From Nymphaea colorata (taxonomy: Eukaryota; Streptophyta; Magnoliopsida; Nymphaeales; Nymphaeaceae), in the NCBI RefSeq assembly GCF_008831285.2, contig NC_045150.1, positions 11,947,868 to 12,011,867 of the forward strand: 64,000 nucleotides of DNA. Reading direction: 5' to 3'. This document shows, one piece after another, positions 10,201-20,819 of this stretch (position 1 is its first letter; each line of letters begins with the position of its first letter). The notes beneath the pieces are model-generated. The model did no database searches and was not told the DNA's origin. It worked only from the letters and a program-made list of their open reading frames with translations. The translations under genes and the position numbers were made by a program.

Positions 10201-10510
10201 CAAAACCGGGAACCTGGTTCAACGAACCGGTTCTGTGCAAAACTTGACCCGTCTCGGTTTGATACATCTGTGACTCGGTTCCTCTGAACCAACCGGGTCC
10301 GGGTCCACGGGTCGTGGTCTACGGATCATCTGCTCTTGGATCCAGAATGCTGGCTGACGGGTCTGGATCTGTGGCTCCTGGATCTGGATCCGAATGTCCC
10401 TGAACTGAACGGGTCTGGATCGGGTTGACTGGGTCCGGTGGCAGATCTCAGGTCCATGCCTCTGCATCAACACTGGTCTGACTCGGACCGGGCCTGGTGT
10501 TGACCGCCTG
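10201..10510. repeat. Degenerate GGTCTGGATCC-like array
   Basis: About 300 bases rich in overlapping variants of GGATCC, GGTCTGGATC and GGGTCCGGGTCC, more GC-rich than the flanks. The same word family occurs in the LTR palindrome of the copia at 31228. It may be a decayed LTR or the subterminal repeat of a DNA transposon. Ends were not found. Confidence 0.4.
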
Positions 10511-12643
10511 GACCCAAGCTATTTTCTTTACTGGACTTATTTAAACAGATCTGAATCGGGTGAGGCGTCCAGTGAGCTCAACCTGTTGTCATCCCTTTTT
10601 AACGTGTCCTACTTGAAATACAGCTGATCTAATCTAATTATCGAATTCACCTTGAACAGAAAAGGCAATGGCCTTGTATAATAATCTCCATGCAGGAATA
10701 ACTTAATATTGCTCAAATATTTAAGCTCTGATTTATAAATATTAGTAAAAGAACATGGTTCAACCGTTCGATTTTGAACAAAATACCTGCTATGGAGGAA
10801 CACGAAAAATTTACAAAAGATTGCCGCAAAAGAGCTAATAACAAATCACCGCCTGTCATTTCAAGAAGATCAAATGAGTCGTCAAAACTTTTTCTGCTAT
10901 TTCTCAAGCAACTGCTTCTCAAACAGAGAATATTTAAATAAGAACATGAATGGCGGCATCTTGTAGAATTAAACACATTTGAAGCTTTCAAGTTTGTTGT
11001 TACCGGTTAAATTCAATAGCCATGCACCCGATTGGCTAAGATCAAGTGTAGCAGCTGCACCCGAATCTAAACCTTGGACATCAAAATATGCCACCACTGA
11101 AAAAGTGTACAAGCTGTTGCACAAGGGACCAAGAAATTGTAAGTTTGCTATCTTTTCTCCCTTTGTCATCATTTTTAGATTTTTTACGTCTAGTGTATTA
11201 GAATGTAAGAAGTTCATGTCATCTCATATATTCGTTGTCAGGATGGTTTTAAGCAGATTCATGCGAAGCAAATATAAAAGACTCTCGATTCTGTTCTGCT
11301 CGAGTATCTTAAGCCAAGCTTATGCTGGTTTCACACATTGCAAAGGAAATCCGAAGGGGCAACACAAATGGTATAGCGGAAGAGAGCATAATATATGTGG
11401 AGAAAATGGATAACTTGACACAATCTGATAAAGGTCTACCCAACAAATGGCTATAACCTCTTCACAACAAATTAATAAAATACCTTAACACCCCATGTCA
11501 AAAAGAAGAATGACCACATTAATGTATACCACTTGGATGAAAGTTCCACAAAAGAATCACTACAAGCCGCACAAAAAGGCCACTTACAGCACTCCCTCAA
11601 AAATCAAGGCTGCAAGACTGAACGCCTGAGAAGAAAGAAAACAAGAAGAAAAAGGATTAACATCAAACAAATAAACGGCCTAGTTTCAGCAAAATACAAC
11701 AACTAAAAGCTTTTCTCCTGATCTACACACTGAATTCAACTAAAAACAACAGAAGGGACAAATGGAAAAGCCATAATTTAGATTATATAACTGAATTGAC
11801 AAGGACCACCAGACAAGCAGAAACCACAAAGTTACAAACAAATTGCTGCCGCTGCATCTGCAATGATTCAGACAAGAACTGGCCCTAGTACCAGTTCAAT
11901 CAGAATTATGGCCAAGCATGGAATCTCAGTGATATGCAACTTCCATGTCACAAGAAGAATTCAGCCTCACTGTTTGCAAAGTTCAGGTAAGAATCTAGCT
12001 TTGATCATCAAGGAACAAGGATATATCTGGCATTGTTATTGCCATACCAAAAAAGAGAAAAAGTTCAGCACCAGCAGACTAAATTCCTTCTAAAAATGAA
12101 GTGTAACACAAAAGTCAGATGGAAGGTTTGATGTGGTAACATGGCATGCTTATCAGAAAATTATCATCCTATACAACATTATCAACTACAAAAGAAAGGA
12201 AGACCATATTGATACCATAGTTTCTTGACCACGAAGAATAACAACTACTATAGCAAGTGGTGTGGAGAAGTTTATCCACATTCCATCCTTGCAAAAAAAA
12301 AGTCACACATACTAGGCAATGCTACACAAATTGCTTATGCATGCTGAGCTACGGGAGCCCAGAAAAAAAAGGAAACCGCCAAGCAAAAAAGCATCACATA
12401 CTCTTGTGCATATGCAAAACCAACAGCAAATACTCCTGTGCATAAGAGAGGGGGGGTGCATGTGTTCCCATTTAAGATGTCAGAGAAAAACATATTGTAT
12501 AGGTGATGTGAAATTTCAACAAGAAAATTAGCAGTAACAACACAAAGAAACTGGTCCAAAATAAGTTACCCAATCCATGAAAGCTGAAATATAAATACCT
12601 ACCAGTGAAAGAAATTCCATGTGAATGAAAAATCCGAACCACA
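10511..12643. other. Intergenic or NMD3 3' region, no gene recognised
   Basis: AT-rich. An open frame of 144 codons at 10979-11413 has no motif I recognise. Part of the right side may be NMD3 3' untranslated sequence. No transposon ends seen. Confidence 0.45.
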
Positions 12644-14188
12644 TCACTCACTCATCATAACATAATCTTCTTCTTCTTCATCACTTAATACAAGATCAGC
12701 AAGCAGCTCCTCCAACGGTACAGAAGGAACATCTTCTCCATCAGCCATAGATGTCATCTCAGAAGGTTGATATTCTTTGTTTCTGTACAGTGATACATTG
12801 AACCTCATTTCTGGATCTTCCTCCAAATCCTCCAAGAACTTTTCATACTCCATATTTCTCTTATCAATATCTGTCCTGCCCTTGGAAGGATTGTCCACCT
12901 CCATGTCCAAATTTTTAAGTTTCCAAGGACGAACTTTTCCGCGTCTTTTCTGGCGCTTCTCTTCATAGCTCTTCTTCACTAGAACAGCATCTGGAAGACT
13001 AAATCCTTTGTACTTGTCCAGTCCAAGATCATTATTGTTTGCTCCATATAGATCGTAACCAAGTGCATAATCCCCAGGAGCTAGAAGGTGACCAAGGTGT
13101 GTTCTGACATTGAAAATCAAATCATTTTTCCCAAAATCTGACACACGGGCAATTTGCGCATCTGCTAATACATACTTTGCGCCATTAGGAATCGTCCCCA
13201 CATTTGTGGGTTCTATGTCTAGAATCACATATTCAACAAGCTGCCTGCTTGACAATAAGGGTTTAAAAGCAATCCTCCAATACTGGTTCGCATCTAAATA
13301 AGCATGCCTTAAGGTGAATGGATCGAGTAGCATTAAGCTATTGCTGACCTTCATGCACAGGACAAGTGGTCCCAAATTCCCCAGGCCAACAGCAACTTTT
13401 GGGGGAAGGCAGATCAAATCCTCTCTGCAAATTGGACTAATTTCAACAGAAAATGTGTACTTATAGTTATAATTATTGCTCTTTGTATCATGTGAAACCA
13501 GCTGTTTGTCATGCCGACTCCTAATTGGAACTACACTGCCTACAAATTCCACAAATTTTACTGCATGGCTCCTGTTACCAAAGAAGAAGTCAATACCCTC
13601 ATTCATTTGCTTAATTTTTATAGCACGAACGGCTGCATCATGCTTAAGAATTACCTGCTCCAGAAAATAAAAGGTCCTTCTGTGAGCTACATGCTGTCTC
13701 AGTTGCACGGATGCAACCCATTGGTCAGGATTAGCTTGAACTCTAGAGCACGATTCACATAGATGTTCCTGCTGAACATACTCAACAATGTATTCCTGTT
13801 CCAATATTGTGTTATGGTAAACCTCTTTCTTCACTCTCAATTTCACTTTGATTCTCTTAGAGTGTGGCTCAGTCCAAATAAATTCTGCATGTGACAGATG
13901 AACCTTGTTCAAATTCTTGAGCCTCTTAATGCAAAATGTAAGAAGCTCTTTAGATTCCAACTGAGCTTTGATCCACGTTTTGGGTGGCTGCAGATAAGAA
14001 TTACACTCTGGGCAATGGTAGATTATTACATGCTTCTGTAAACCTTCAGTAATGTCAACTTGTGAGCGCAAGCATTTTACACACATATTTGCATTATTTG
14101 GAGTTATGGGAACACCACACATGCAACAAAGAACAGTGCCAACCGTTTGCTGCAACTGGAACATGCCTACAGTTGCTTCAGCAGCCAT
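12644..14188 (-). CDS. NMD3: 60S ribosomal export protein NMD3
   Basis: One uninterrupted frame of 514 residues, close to the usual plant length. NMD3 binds the joining face of nascent 60S subunits and links them to the exportin CRM1/XPO1 for passage through the nuclear pore. It is released late in the cytoplasm. Seen here: the N-terminal zinc-binding cysteines CCMC (21-24), CVKC (36-39) and CPEC (59-62), with CESC further on near residue 140; the conserved SHAEFIWTEPHSKRIKVKL and FYFLEQVILKHDA regions; and a basic stretch KRQKRRGKVRPWK followed by an acidic, hydrophobic tail (VPLEELLADLVLSDEEEED) of the kind that carries nuclear localisation and export signals. The start at 14188 is preceded by a 3' splice site in the leader. 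No damage was seen, so the gene is probably active. Confidence 0.97.
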   Translation of the reverse strand: MAAEATVGMFQLQQTVGTVLCCMCGVPITPNNANMCVKCLRSQVDITEGLQKHVIIYHCPECNSYLQPPKTWIKAQLESKELLTFCIKRLKNLNKVHLSHAEFIWTEPHSKRIKVKLRVKKEVYHNTILEQEYIVEYVQQEHLCESCSRVQANPDQWVASVQLRQHVAHRRTFYFLEQVILKHDAAVRAIKIKQMNEGIDFFFGNRSHAVKFVEFVGSVVPIRSRHDKQLVSHDTKSNNYNYKYTFSVEISPICREDLICLPPKVAVGLGNLGPLVLCMKVSNSLMLLDPFTLRHAYLDANQYWRIAFKPLLSSRQLVEYVILDIEPTNVGTIPNGAKYVLADAQIARVSDFGKNDLIFNVRTHLGHLLAPGDYALGYDLYGANNNDLGLDKYKGFSLPDAVLVKKSYEEKRQKRRGKVRPWKLKNLDMEVDNPSKGRTDIDKRNMEYEKFLEDLEEDPEMRFNVSLYRNKEYQPSEMTSMADGEDVPSVPLEELLADLVLSDEEEEDYVMMSE

Positions 14189-14212
14189 TTATGATGAGTT
14201 TGAAGGCCACTT

Positions 14213-14513
14213 CTAAGAAAATGGTGCCTGTAAAACAGATGGAGTCCGCAGTCATAAGCATTTGCTATCAACCAAATCTCATCCACCTCATCAGTACAGT
14301 ATAGTTCAAAGCAAATCACATTACTAAGACCTGAAACTAGACGGAGAAGAGCCAAATGGAAGGCCCAAAATCCGGGTTCATATCCGACGCCAATCCAACT
14401 TATGCTAGAAAAAATAAATAAAATCCTATAATCCACCTACTATCTGCTGCGCCACATGGAGAGAAGATGATAAACGGCGATTGGGAAAAGGGCGAAAAAG
14501 AGGACGCCCTTAC
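14213..14513 (-). other. NMD3: Probable intron in the NMD3 5' leader
   Basis: A strong donor TCAAG|GTAAGG (14514/14513) and an acceptor TTTTCTTAG|AAG (14213/14212) bracket 301 bases just upstream of the start codon. Leader introns are common in plant housekeeping genes. RNA evidence is needed to confirm it. Confidence 0.6.
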
Positions 14514-14670
14514 CTTGACGAGAAGCTGCTGCTGGGCAGCAATGGAAGCTACGGTTGGGCTGCAAATGATAAATGGCAATGGGAAAAGGGCAAGAAAGAG
14601 GAGTAGGACTGCGGTCAGGGAAAAGGCAAACAGGAAACAGCGAGAGAGAGAGAAGCAGCCGGCGCCTGAC

Positions 14671-14893
14671 CTCGACACAGATGCGGAAGAGTCGCTGCTG
14701 CGGAGAGCTGTCGTTCCTGCTGCGGAAAGGAGAAGAGGAAGCTGAGGAGCTGCTGTGAAGAGTCGGCCGTTCCAACCCTCGAAGAGAAAAACCCTAGTGG
14801 AAGAAACCCTAGTAGAAGGGTCTCCAAGGAGGAGAGAGAGAATCTAAACGCGAAAATACAAAAACAAATTTTTATGAAAAATTACAAACGGCC
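14671..14893 (-). repeat. NMD3 leader/promoter segment, also found at 22157-22353
   Basis: From the CTCGACA..GATG..GAAGAGTCGCTGCTGCGGA segment through GGTCTCCAA.GAGGAGAGAGAG to ATGAAAAATTACAAACGGCC, this region recurs at 22157-22353 in the same orientation with small gaps. It covers the likely transcription start of NMD3. Confidence 0.85.
14789..14811. promoter_or_regulatory. Two telo-box motifs upstream of NMD3
   Basis: AAACCCTA occurs at 14789-14796 and again at 14804-14811. Telo boxes are known in plants as promoter elements enriched in ribosomal protein and ribosome-assembly genes, which fits NMD3. The copy at 22.2 kb has only one, weaker version. Confidence 0.6.
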
Positions 14894-14984
14894 TCGCCCA
14901 AAGTATTCATGGCATTGGCGGGGGGAAACAAAGTGACACGCTCATGGAATTTCTGAAAAGACAGAGTCGTTTGATTAGTAAAGT

Positions 14985-15765
14985 AAAAAAAAGTTCATTT
15001 CTTAAATCTAAATTCCATCTGATTTCTTAATGGATGACAAACTTTTTTCTATATCTTTTTTTTTTTTTAACGGTTTGATCGGATATCTCATCCAAATCAG
15101 ATATAGTACTATTATGCCAGTAAAAATGTAACAAATAAAACTTTCATTGCCAGATTATATAATTCTCGAATGTGCAAAATTTGTTAATTGGATTGACGAG
15201 AATGATTTCTCGTATTCCATTTCTTCGTAGACAACGGGGAAAAATTAATTTATACTTGAAACATACAATGGCCAAAAAATTAGCACCAGCAATTCCCACG
15301 GTGCAAATAACCAACCTCTCTATTTCTCTCTCGATCACAGCTCTGACCTCGATTCCTTGTTGGCATAATCAACAGAACTGGAGTTGGTCTTGCCGGATTC
15401 TTCAGTGGGTGGTGCCAAAGGCTCAAATTCTTCACCGGAAACTTTGCCAGTGAATCTTCTTGCCTCTTCGTCAAGCTCTGGCCACTCGGAGACTATTCTT
15501 CGAGCACCCTGAGCGTGAATAAAAAGAGACGAGTTCAGGACACACAAGGAGAATAAATATTCAGATACAAAATCACGTTATCTGAATCACCTGAACTTTC
15601 GGCTCCTTGGTCATTGGATTATTGCACAGATCGATAGTCTTAGCCTTCGATTTTGTAGCATTCCGCACCAAGATTCACACCATAGCCATTCTTGGGGTAA
15701 AGAGAAAATGGGGACCGTATGTTGCGCATAGTTAGGAGGGTCCTGCATATTCATAACAGGAGGCG
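14985..15765 (-). repeat. Duplicated segment carrying the UGGT 3' end (partner 26195-27000)
   Basis: The sequence from TTCATTTCTTAAATCTAAA through the UGGT 3' flank, last exon, intron and penultimate exon is near-identical to 26195-27000 in the same orientation. The similarity fades just past the penultimate exon. Confidence 0.92.
15335..15742 (-). pseudogene. UGGT 3'-end pseudogene (last two exons only)
   Basis: Two exon copies: 15742-15591, matching UGGT exon 16, and 15508-15335, matching exon 17. The second translates cleanly from [22 protein letters not shown] to the end SRSEL and stop. The first copy is 152 bases where the intact exon has 153: a base is lost where the real gene reads CGNATK, so the frame breaks after WCESWCG. 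No further UGGT exons follow to the right, where TFIIIA begins. It is therefore a truncated, frameshifted relic of a duplication and not part of a working gene. The exon 17 copy still keeps an open frame and intact splice signals. Confidence 0.9.
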
Positions 15766-16700
15766 ATGAGATGATGAACAATATACTATCATGTTAAAGA
15801 ACTTTATTCAGCTGACAAGGTTGCAGAAGGAAACATTTTTATCATGTTCAAACTTTTTGTTTAGCCATTAGCGGATGGAGATGACGTGATTGTGCATTTG
15901 GTGAAACTCAAATGCCATATGCCATCAGCCCATCACTGTTGTGCCTGTAGGAGAGGGGGCAAAGAAACTGGTTATTAATATGGTGAACTCAACGAATAGA
16001 AAATGAAAGAGATGTTCTTTTAATTTTTATATTACCGATTAGCTATCAGAATTTCAGTTATTTTGTCTTAGACTTCTTATTTGATCAAGAGACTACAGAT
16101 ATGATCTCTTATGTCCATTTAGCAACGAGAACACAGCCCTGTTGTGTTTTGAAATATGTGGTTGTGATGCTTTAGCATATTGGTAGTGCCATGTCTCAAA
16201 TCTGTTCGTTGGAGAAAGAGCCAAATAAATTTATAAGATGCCCCTCATGACCATGTCCTTCATTTATTTTACAAGATTCTATAACACAAGAAGAGACGTA
16301 AAGAATTGAGACAAAACCATTTATTTTACAAGATTCTATAACACAAGAAGAGACGTACAGAATATGAGACAAAACCATTATCCAAACTAAACTATTTACA
16401 AGTAACAATCCGTGTACGAAACACCATTCGGATTGATAGGTTAAAGATACAAGAACACACAATTCAGTGGGGTCTCAAACGACAGAAATTCCCAACTTCT
16501 GAACTCCTTGTTTTGCGCCTGATGCATCCTACTATTAATGAACTATTTTAACAGAAGAGATTTGTCTTCCCTGCGTGCTTTGAGTCTGACCAAGATTCAC
16601 AGGACACTCGGGCCATATGCAGCTCCTTCTACCGCCAATTCGTGGTAATGTCCAGAAAAATGTGGGGGGTTTGTCCAATATTTACAATAGTAAATTGTGA
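15766..16700. other. Intergenic, with a 57 bp tandem repeat at 16263-16377
   Basis: Two copies of TTTATTTTACAAGATTC...GACAAAACCA lie head to tail from 16263 and from 16320. Each contains TTTATT, which is AATAAA on the minus strand and could serve as a poly(A) signal for TFIIIA. Nothing else is recognised. Confidence 0.6.
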
Positions 16701-16709
16701 GGGCAAATG

Positions 16710-19700
16710 TCAATCTTCTTCGTCGGCAAGTAACCACCTCAGATAGTTGTTTCCGTCATCCAGCACGGAGACCGAATCCCCAGAAACAACTCTCTTTCTC
16801 AACAAAGCCTCTGCCGTCACTACCTTCCTCTTCCTACCACCTCTCGCTTTTGAGAGATAATGTTCATCAGCCTCGACAAAATCTTCCTGCGGAGATCATA
16901 CCAACTGGTTATGAATTTTATTTTAACCTGGAAAAGTTGTAGAATGGATTATTTTTCCCAGAAAAAGGGCAGACAACCTAGCAATGAACTTATGCGTTAC
17001 CCCACAGGTACTCTCCGAGAAAAAAGCAACCACAAAAAAAAAAAAACTTTTTTTACTTAGCTAGGTGCACTTTTTGAATACTAGGCAGATGTTTAAAAAA
17101 AGTTCATGTAGAAGAAAATTGCGCAGATGAGATGAGGGTCATTTTTCCATACAAAGTTTGGCTTCTATACAGGGCATATAAAATGCAAAAGAACAAATCA
17201 GAAGTCACCAATCATCGTCATAATTCATAACAATGACAAAGAAACCTGCAAACACACTTACATGTGTACAAGTACGAAAGTGGATTTTCTCATGCCCCTC
17301 CCTTACATGCTTGTAGGCGAATCTTGCCCCACAGCCGCTAACTCTGCAGGCAAAAGCTTGCTGTTGAAGGTGCACAGCTCTGATGTGTTGCATCAGGTTT
17401 GACTTCTGAACAATAGCAACAGAAGAAAAGTCCAAGACATGAGAACCTTAGACTAATCAAGAAGAGAAGACAATGTAACCACACCTAACGTGGAGGGAAG
17501 GTCAAAGTTAACAAACAACTGAAACTTAGTACTCAAATTTTAAGCAAAAAACCTTAAAACAAGTGTGCTTGCACAAGAAAAAGGGAAATCTGAGGATAGC
17601 TACTAATTTGGAAGTGCAAAAGAAAATTATCATCATCTGTTCTCCAGACAAAGTATACAAAAAGAAGTAAAAAAGGGAAGAGGCAATAGTACATTCGAAA
17701 AAGTGTGCTGACAATTTCCTTCAGTGCATTTGATCTTGTTGGCAGCCCCATCTGAGGAACTATGAGTACGCATGTGGCGCTTGATGTTTTTCTTCAGCTG
17801 TTTTGAACCACAGACTTCACAAGAAATGTATCGATGAGAGAACAGTATGTGTTCTTTGAGACATTTACTGCTAGAGAAGAATTTTCCGCAACCAGGTTCA
17901 CTGCAGATCACCTCCACTGAATCCAATTTAACTACATTGGCAATAATTAACACATAATGATCAATACCAGACAGTCAAGGTGAAGCAGATGAACAACTGT
18001 CAGAAACAAAAGCCCAAAGAAGCTGTGTCTATCAGACTACGATATCCACATTCCCTATTCTCGCTCCTCAGCCCACAGACACAAACATATAGCTCATTGT
18101 GCTGACAGGAAGGTACAGACTTGATCTCATGCTGCAGTTACACTCATGAACAATAAGATTCCTCAGCCCATAAGAACAGGCAAAAATAGGAAATGCATAT
18201 CAATAACACTTACCATGTGAATCTGCATGTTTCCTTAACTTAGAAGCATACTTGAACACCTTCCCACAACCAAATTCAGAGCAAACGTGTAGTTCTTTTT
18301 TCTGTTCCAATGGGGTGTCATCACCGTGTAGCTCTTCCACGTGCCGCTTCATGTTAGCTTGCACATTGAACTTTTCACCGCAGTTCTCTACAGGGCACAC
18401 AAAGATTTTCCCTTCATGAGTCAAAAGATGTCGAGTCAAGTGGTCCTTCCTTCTGTAGCAACAGTGACATCCATCTATGGGGCATGCAAATGGGCGCTGG
18501 AAAAAGACATACAAAAGTCTGTTACCGTTACAGCCACAATACAACTAAAAAATGCATATACATGGTGATCTATAGATAAAACTAGGAACTCCAAAGCCAA
18601 CCAGCACAAAATCAAGCACAGGATAAATCAAGTTCCTTTAGTCACAGACATCTCATAGCTGCACAAACAACCCAAGCAGTTGCCATCTCTTCCTGGTGAT
18701 GACAAAGACTTGTTAGTTAATTAGAGAAAAAAATGGTATTGCAGAACAACAATGTCCATCATGTATCGCACTTAATAATGCAAAACAATTATTATTATGT
18801 GCAATCAAATCCAATCCTGTCCTTCCACTCAAATGTAATAGCACTTCCATTTAAACAAATAGAATTGCATAGCGCAGCAAGCAGATGCATGAAACGATAA
18901 ATTATGATCAACAAACCTTAAGTGGCAGCGTGAAAGAGGCGGGAATCAATACACGGCTTGATGGAGCTTCTCAGGAGGTCCCCCACCCTGGTACTGGTCC
19001 ATTCAAGGCATAACTCACCACCTCCTCGCATTTTGGAGTTCTTTATGTGGGATCCAATGCTTCACACTGGCGGCAACCTTTTACACATTACCAATTTATT
19101 CTTGCTAAAACAAGTTAATGGTAATGCAATGCTATCCTGAAATAGATAAACAGAAACTGTGTCAACCTATAACACGCTTATCTCTTGGCCTTTTCACCGT
19201 TTCTTCGGGAAGATTATTTAATCTTCTCATAAATGATAAACAGTTCAGTCTCAAGCACACACTCACTGCACATATGCTCCGTCACCTAGATGTAGACAAA
19301 TAACAAAGAATTTCCTTCTTCCAAAATGATGCTTCCAAATCAGACATCTTCTTAAATATGCAATAACACATCTAACAACATGGAAATTGTGACTCTGAGA
19401 GATATTTTGCTTCCACCCCCAAGAATTACACTTTTAAGGGCTGGTAATAACTACATATGAAAAATTTTCTATTTGTTAACTTCTCCATAAAATCTCCTAA
19501 ATTCCTAATTAAGTCTTCTTGCTCAAATGAACTCAGAAAGAAAACATTATAAAATGGCTTACCTCTAGAGAATGGCTCTGCATATGCTGTTTGAGATAAG
19601 CAGGCTTGCTAAAACTTTTGCCACATTCACTGCAAGTGCAAGTTGTTTGTAACCGTCTTTTCTCTTCATCACTAACTTTTTTCTGAGCCATTTTGTCCTA

Positions 19701-20819
19701 CAAATTAAGCCAACAAAATTCAATACCGAAGACATCACTGTGATATAACTAAGTTACGTAGCCTGTTGTTTGAAGGATTAAAATTCATGTTTCCTCTCCA
19801 CCTTATACCAAAGAAACAAAACCCGGCTTTCAAAATATTCCATTAGTGCCCATGTTATCAAGTCATTAGAATAACTATATTTCACCATCAAATTCAACAA
19901 CCGTATGATTATTCTAAATTAATATTTTGCTGCAGTTCTTTTCTTGATTTCCAAAAGAGGAAGATGGCTGAGACAAACTGAAATAAGGAATCAGCATGAA
20001 AACACAATTTTTGCTGATCTTTTTATTGACCTCTAAAATGGATAGAAAGCTAAATTCTTAATAGACTGAAAAGCTCAGAACAAGATAGGTAGACACGCTG
20101 AAGTTAAGCAGAATATGTTCTCAGGTGGTTTTTCAACATCTCAAAGCACTTTGGACGTTCCATATTGCATGCAAATTTTCATTCTTGACAAGAGCAGGGA
20201 TCTAAACAGTTAGGAATTTAAATAGATTAAATTATCACTAGTACCGGCACTTAATTTAAAGTATGTGTTACAAGCATCAATTTTGATTTACACGGCAACA
20301 TAAACCACAGCTTTTGCAAGTATGCCGCATATTTCGCTCTCCATTTCCTTAGTTGGAACAAAATTGTTTTCTCTTGACAAGAACCACTTCAAGCAAGGAT
20401 AATATGGAATTGGCAAGAAACCGACCTCCCAACTCAACTCACTCCACATGCATGCTTGCACCCACACAAAGGAAACAAACAGATATATCTCAAACATATA
20501 CACAAGATATGGAACATGCCCTCAAAAAAGCGAATGTGATGATTACCTTGTGATGAGAGAGGATGTGTGCAGCGATAAGTGCCTTCTTTGACCTACAAAT
20601 GCCGCAGAACTCGCAGTAATAGCGCCTGATATCCCTAACCACTTTATTCTTCCCGCTTCCGCCTCTTTTCTGCTCCTTCTCCTCCTCATCCGCCTCATCA
20701 TCATCATCATCATCAACTTCCTCTTCTTCTTCTTCTTCTTCTTCTTCTTCTTCTTCTTCTTCTTCTCTTTCACGCTTCATTTCGTTGTCCCTTTCAGCTA
20801 CGCTTTCCTTGGAAACCAT
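16710..20819 (-). CDS. TFIIIA: Transcription factor IIIA (TFIIIA), six coding exons, nine C2H2 fingers
   Basis: Exons: 20819-20547, 19697-19563, 18496-18214, 17931-17693, 17405-17262, 16886-16710, in total 1,251 bases or 416 residues, all with GT-AG introns and agreeing phases. TFIIIA binds the internal control region of 5S rRNA genes to recruit RNA polymerase III and also binds 5S rRNA itself. An acidic Glu/Asp run (about residues 17-50) precedes finger 1 (YYCEFCGICRSKKALIAAH). Finger 2 is in exon 2 (CSECGKSFSKPAYLKQHMQSH), 3-5 in exon 3, 6-7 and most of 8 in exon 4, and the rest of 8 plus 9 (CGARFAYKHVREGH) in exon 5. The C-terminal exon (RGGRKRKVVTAEALLRKRV) matches the plant family's basic tail. 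Intron 2 contains a 5S-rRNA-mimic exon that would switch the gene off when included. No lesion was seen. Confidence 0.95.
18917..19104 (-). promoter_or_regulatory. P5SM: 5S rRNA mimic, alternative poison exon in TFIIIA intron 2
   Basis: On the minus strand GGATCCCACATAAAGAACTCC and then AGTACCAGGGTGGGGGACCT lie in the same order as the 5S rRNA segments GGATCCCATCAGAACTCC and AGTACTAGGATGGGTGACCT. CAGTGTGAA (19069-19061) can pair with TTCACGCTG (18934-18926) to close the structure. An acceptor TTTTAG|CAAGAATAA (19105/19104) and a donor AAG|GTTTGT (18917/18916) would make a 188 nt exon. After TFIIIA exon 2 (phase 0) the third codon of this exon is TAA, and 188 is not a multiple of 3. Plant TFIIIA genes are known to carry such an exon, to which ribosomal protein L5 binds to control splicing. 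The acceptor choice is mine and could be off by a few sites. Confidence 0.88.
20716..20767. repeat. CTT/CAT trinucleotide repeat coding the TFIIIA acidic tract
   Basis: About 13 CTT units flanked by CAT units. On the coding strand they read GAA (Glu) and GAT (Asp). The run length sets the length of the acidic N-terminus and should vary between individuals. Confidence 0.85.

Noticed and set aside
10979-11413. Plus-strand open frame of 144 codons between DODA and NMD3
   Set aside because: No domain, signal or codon pattern recognised; the second half is hydrophobic noise from AT-rich DNA, and no splice partners were found.
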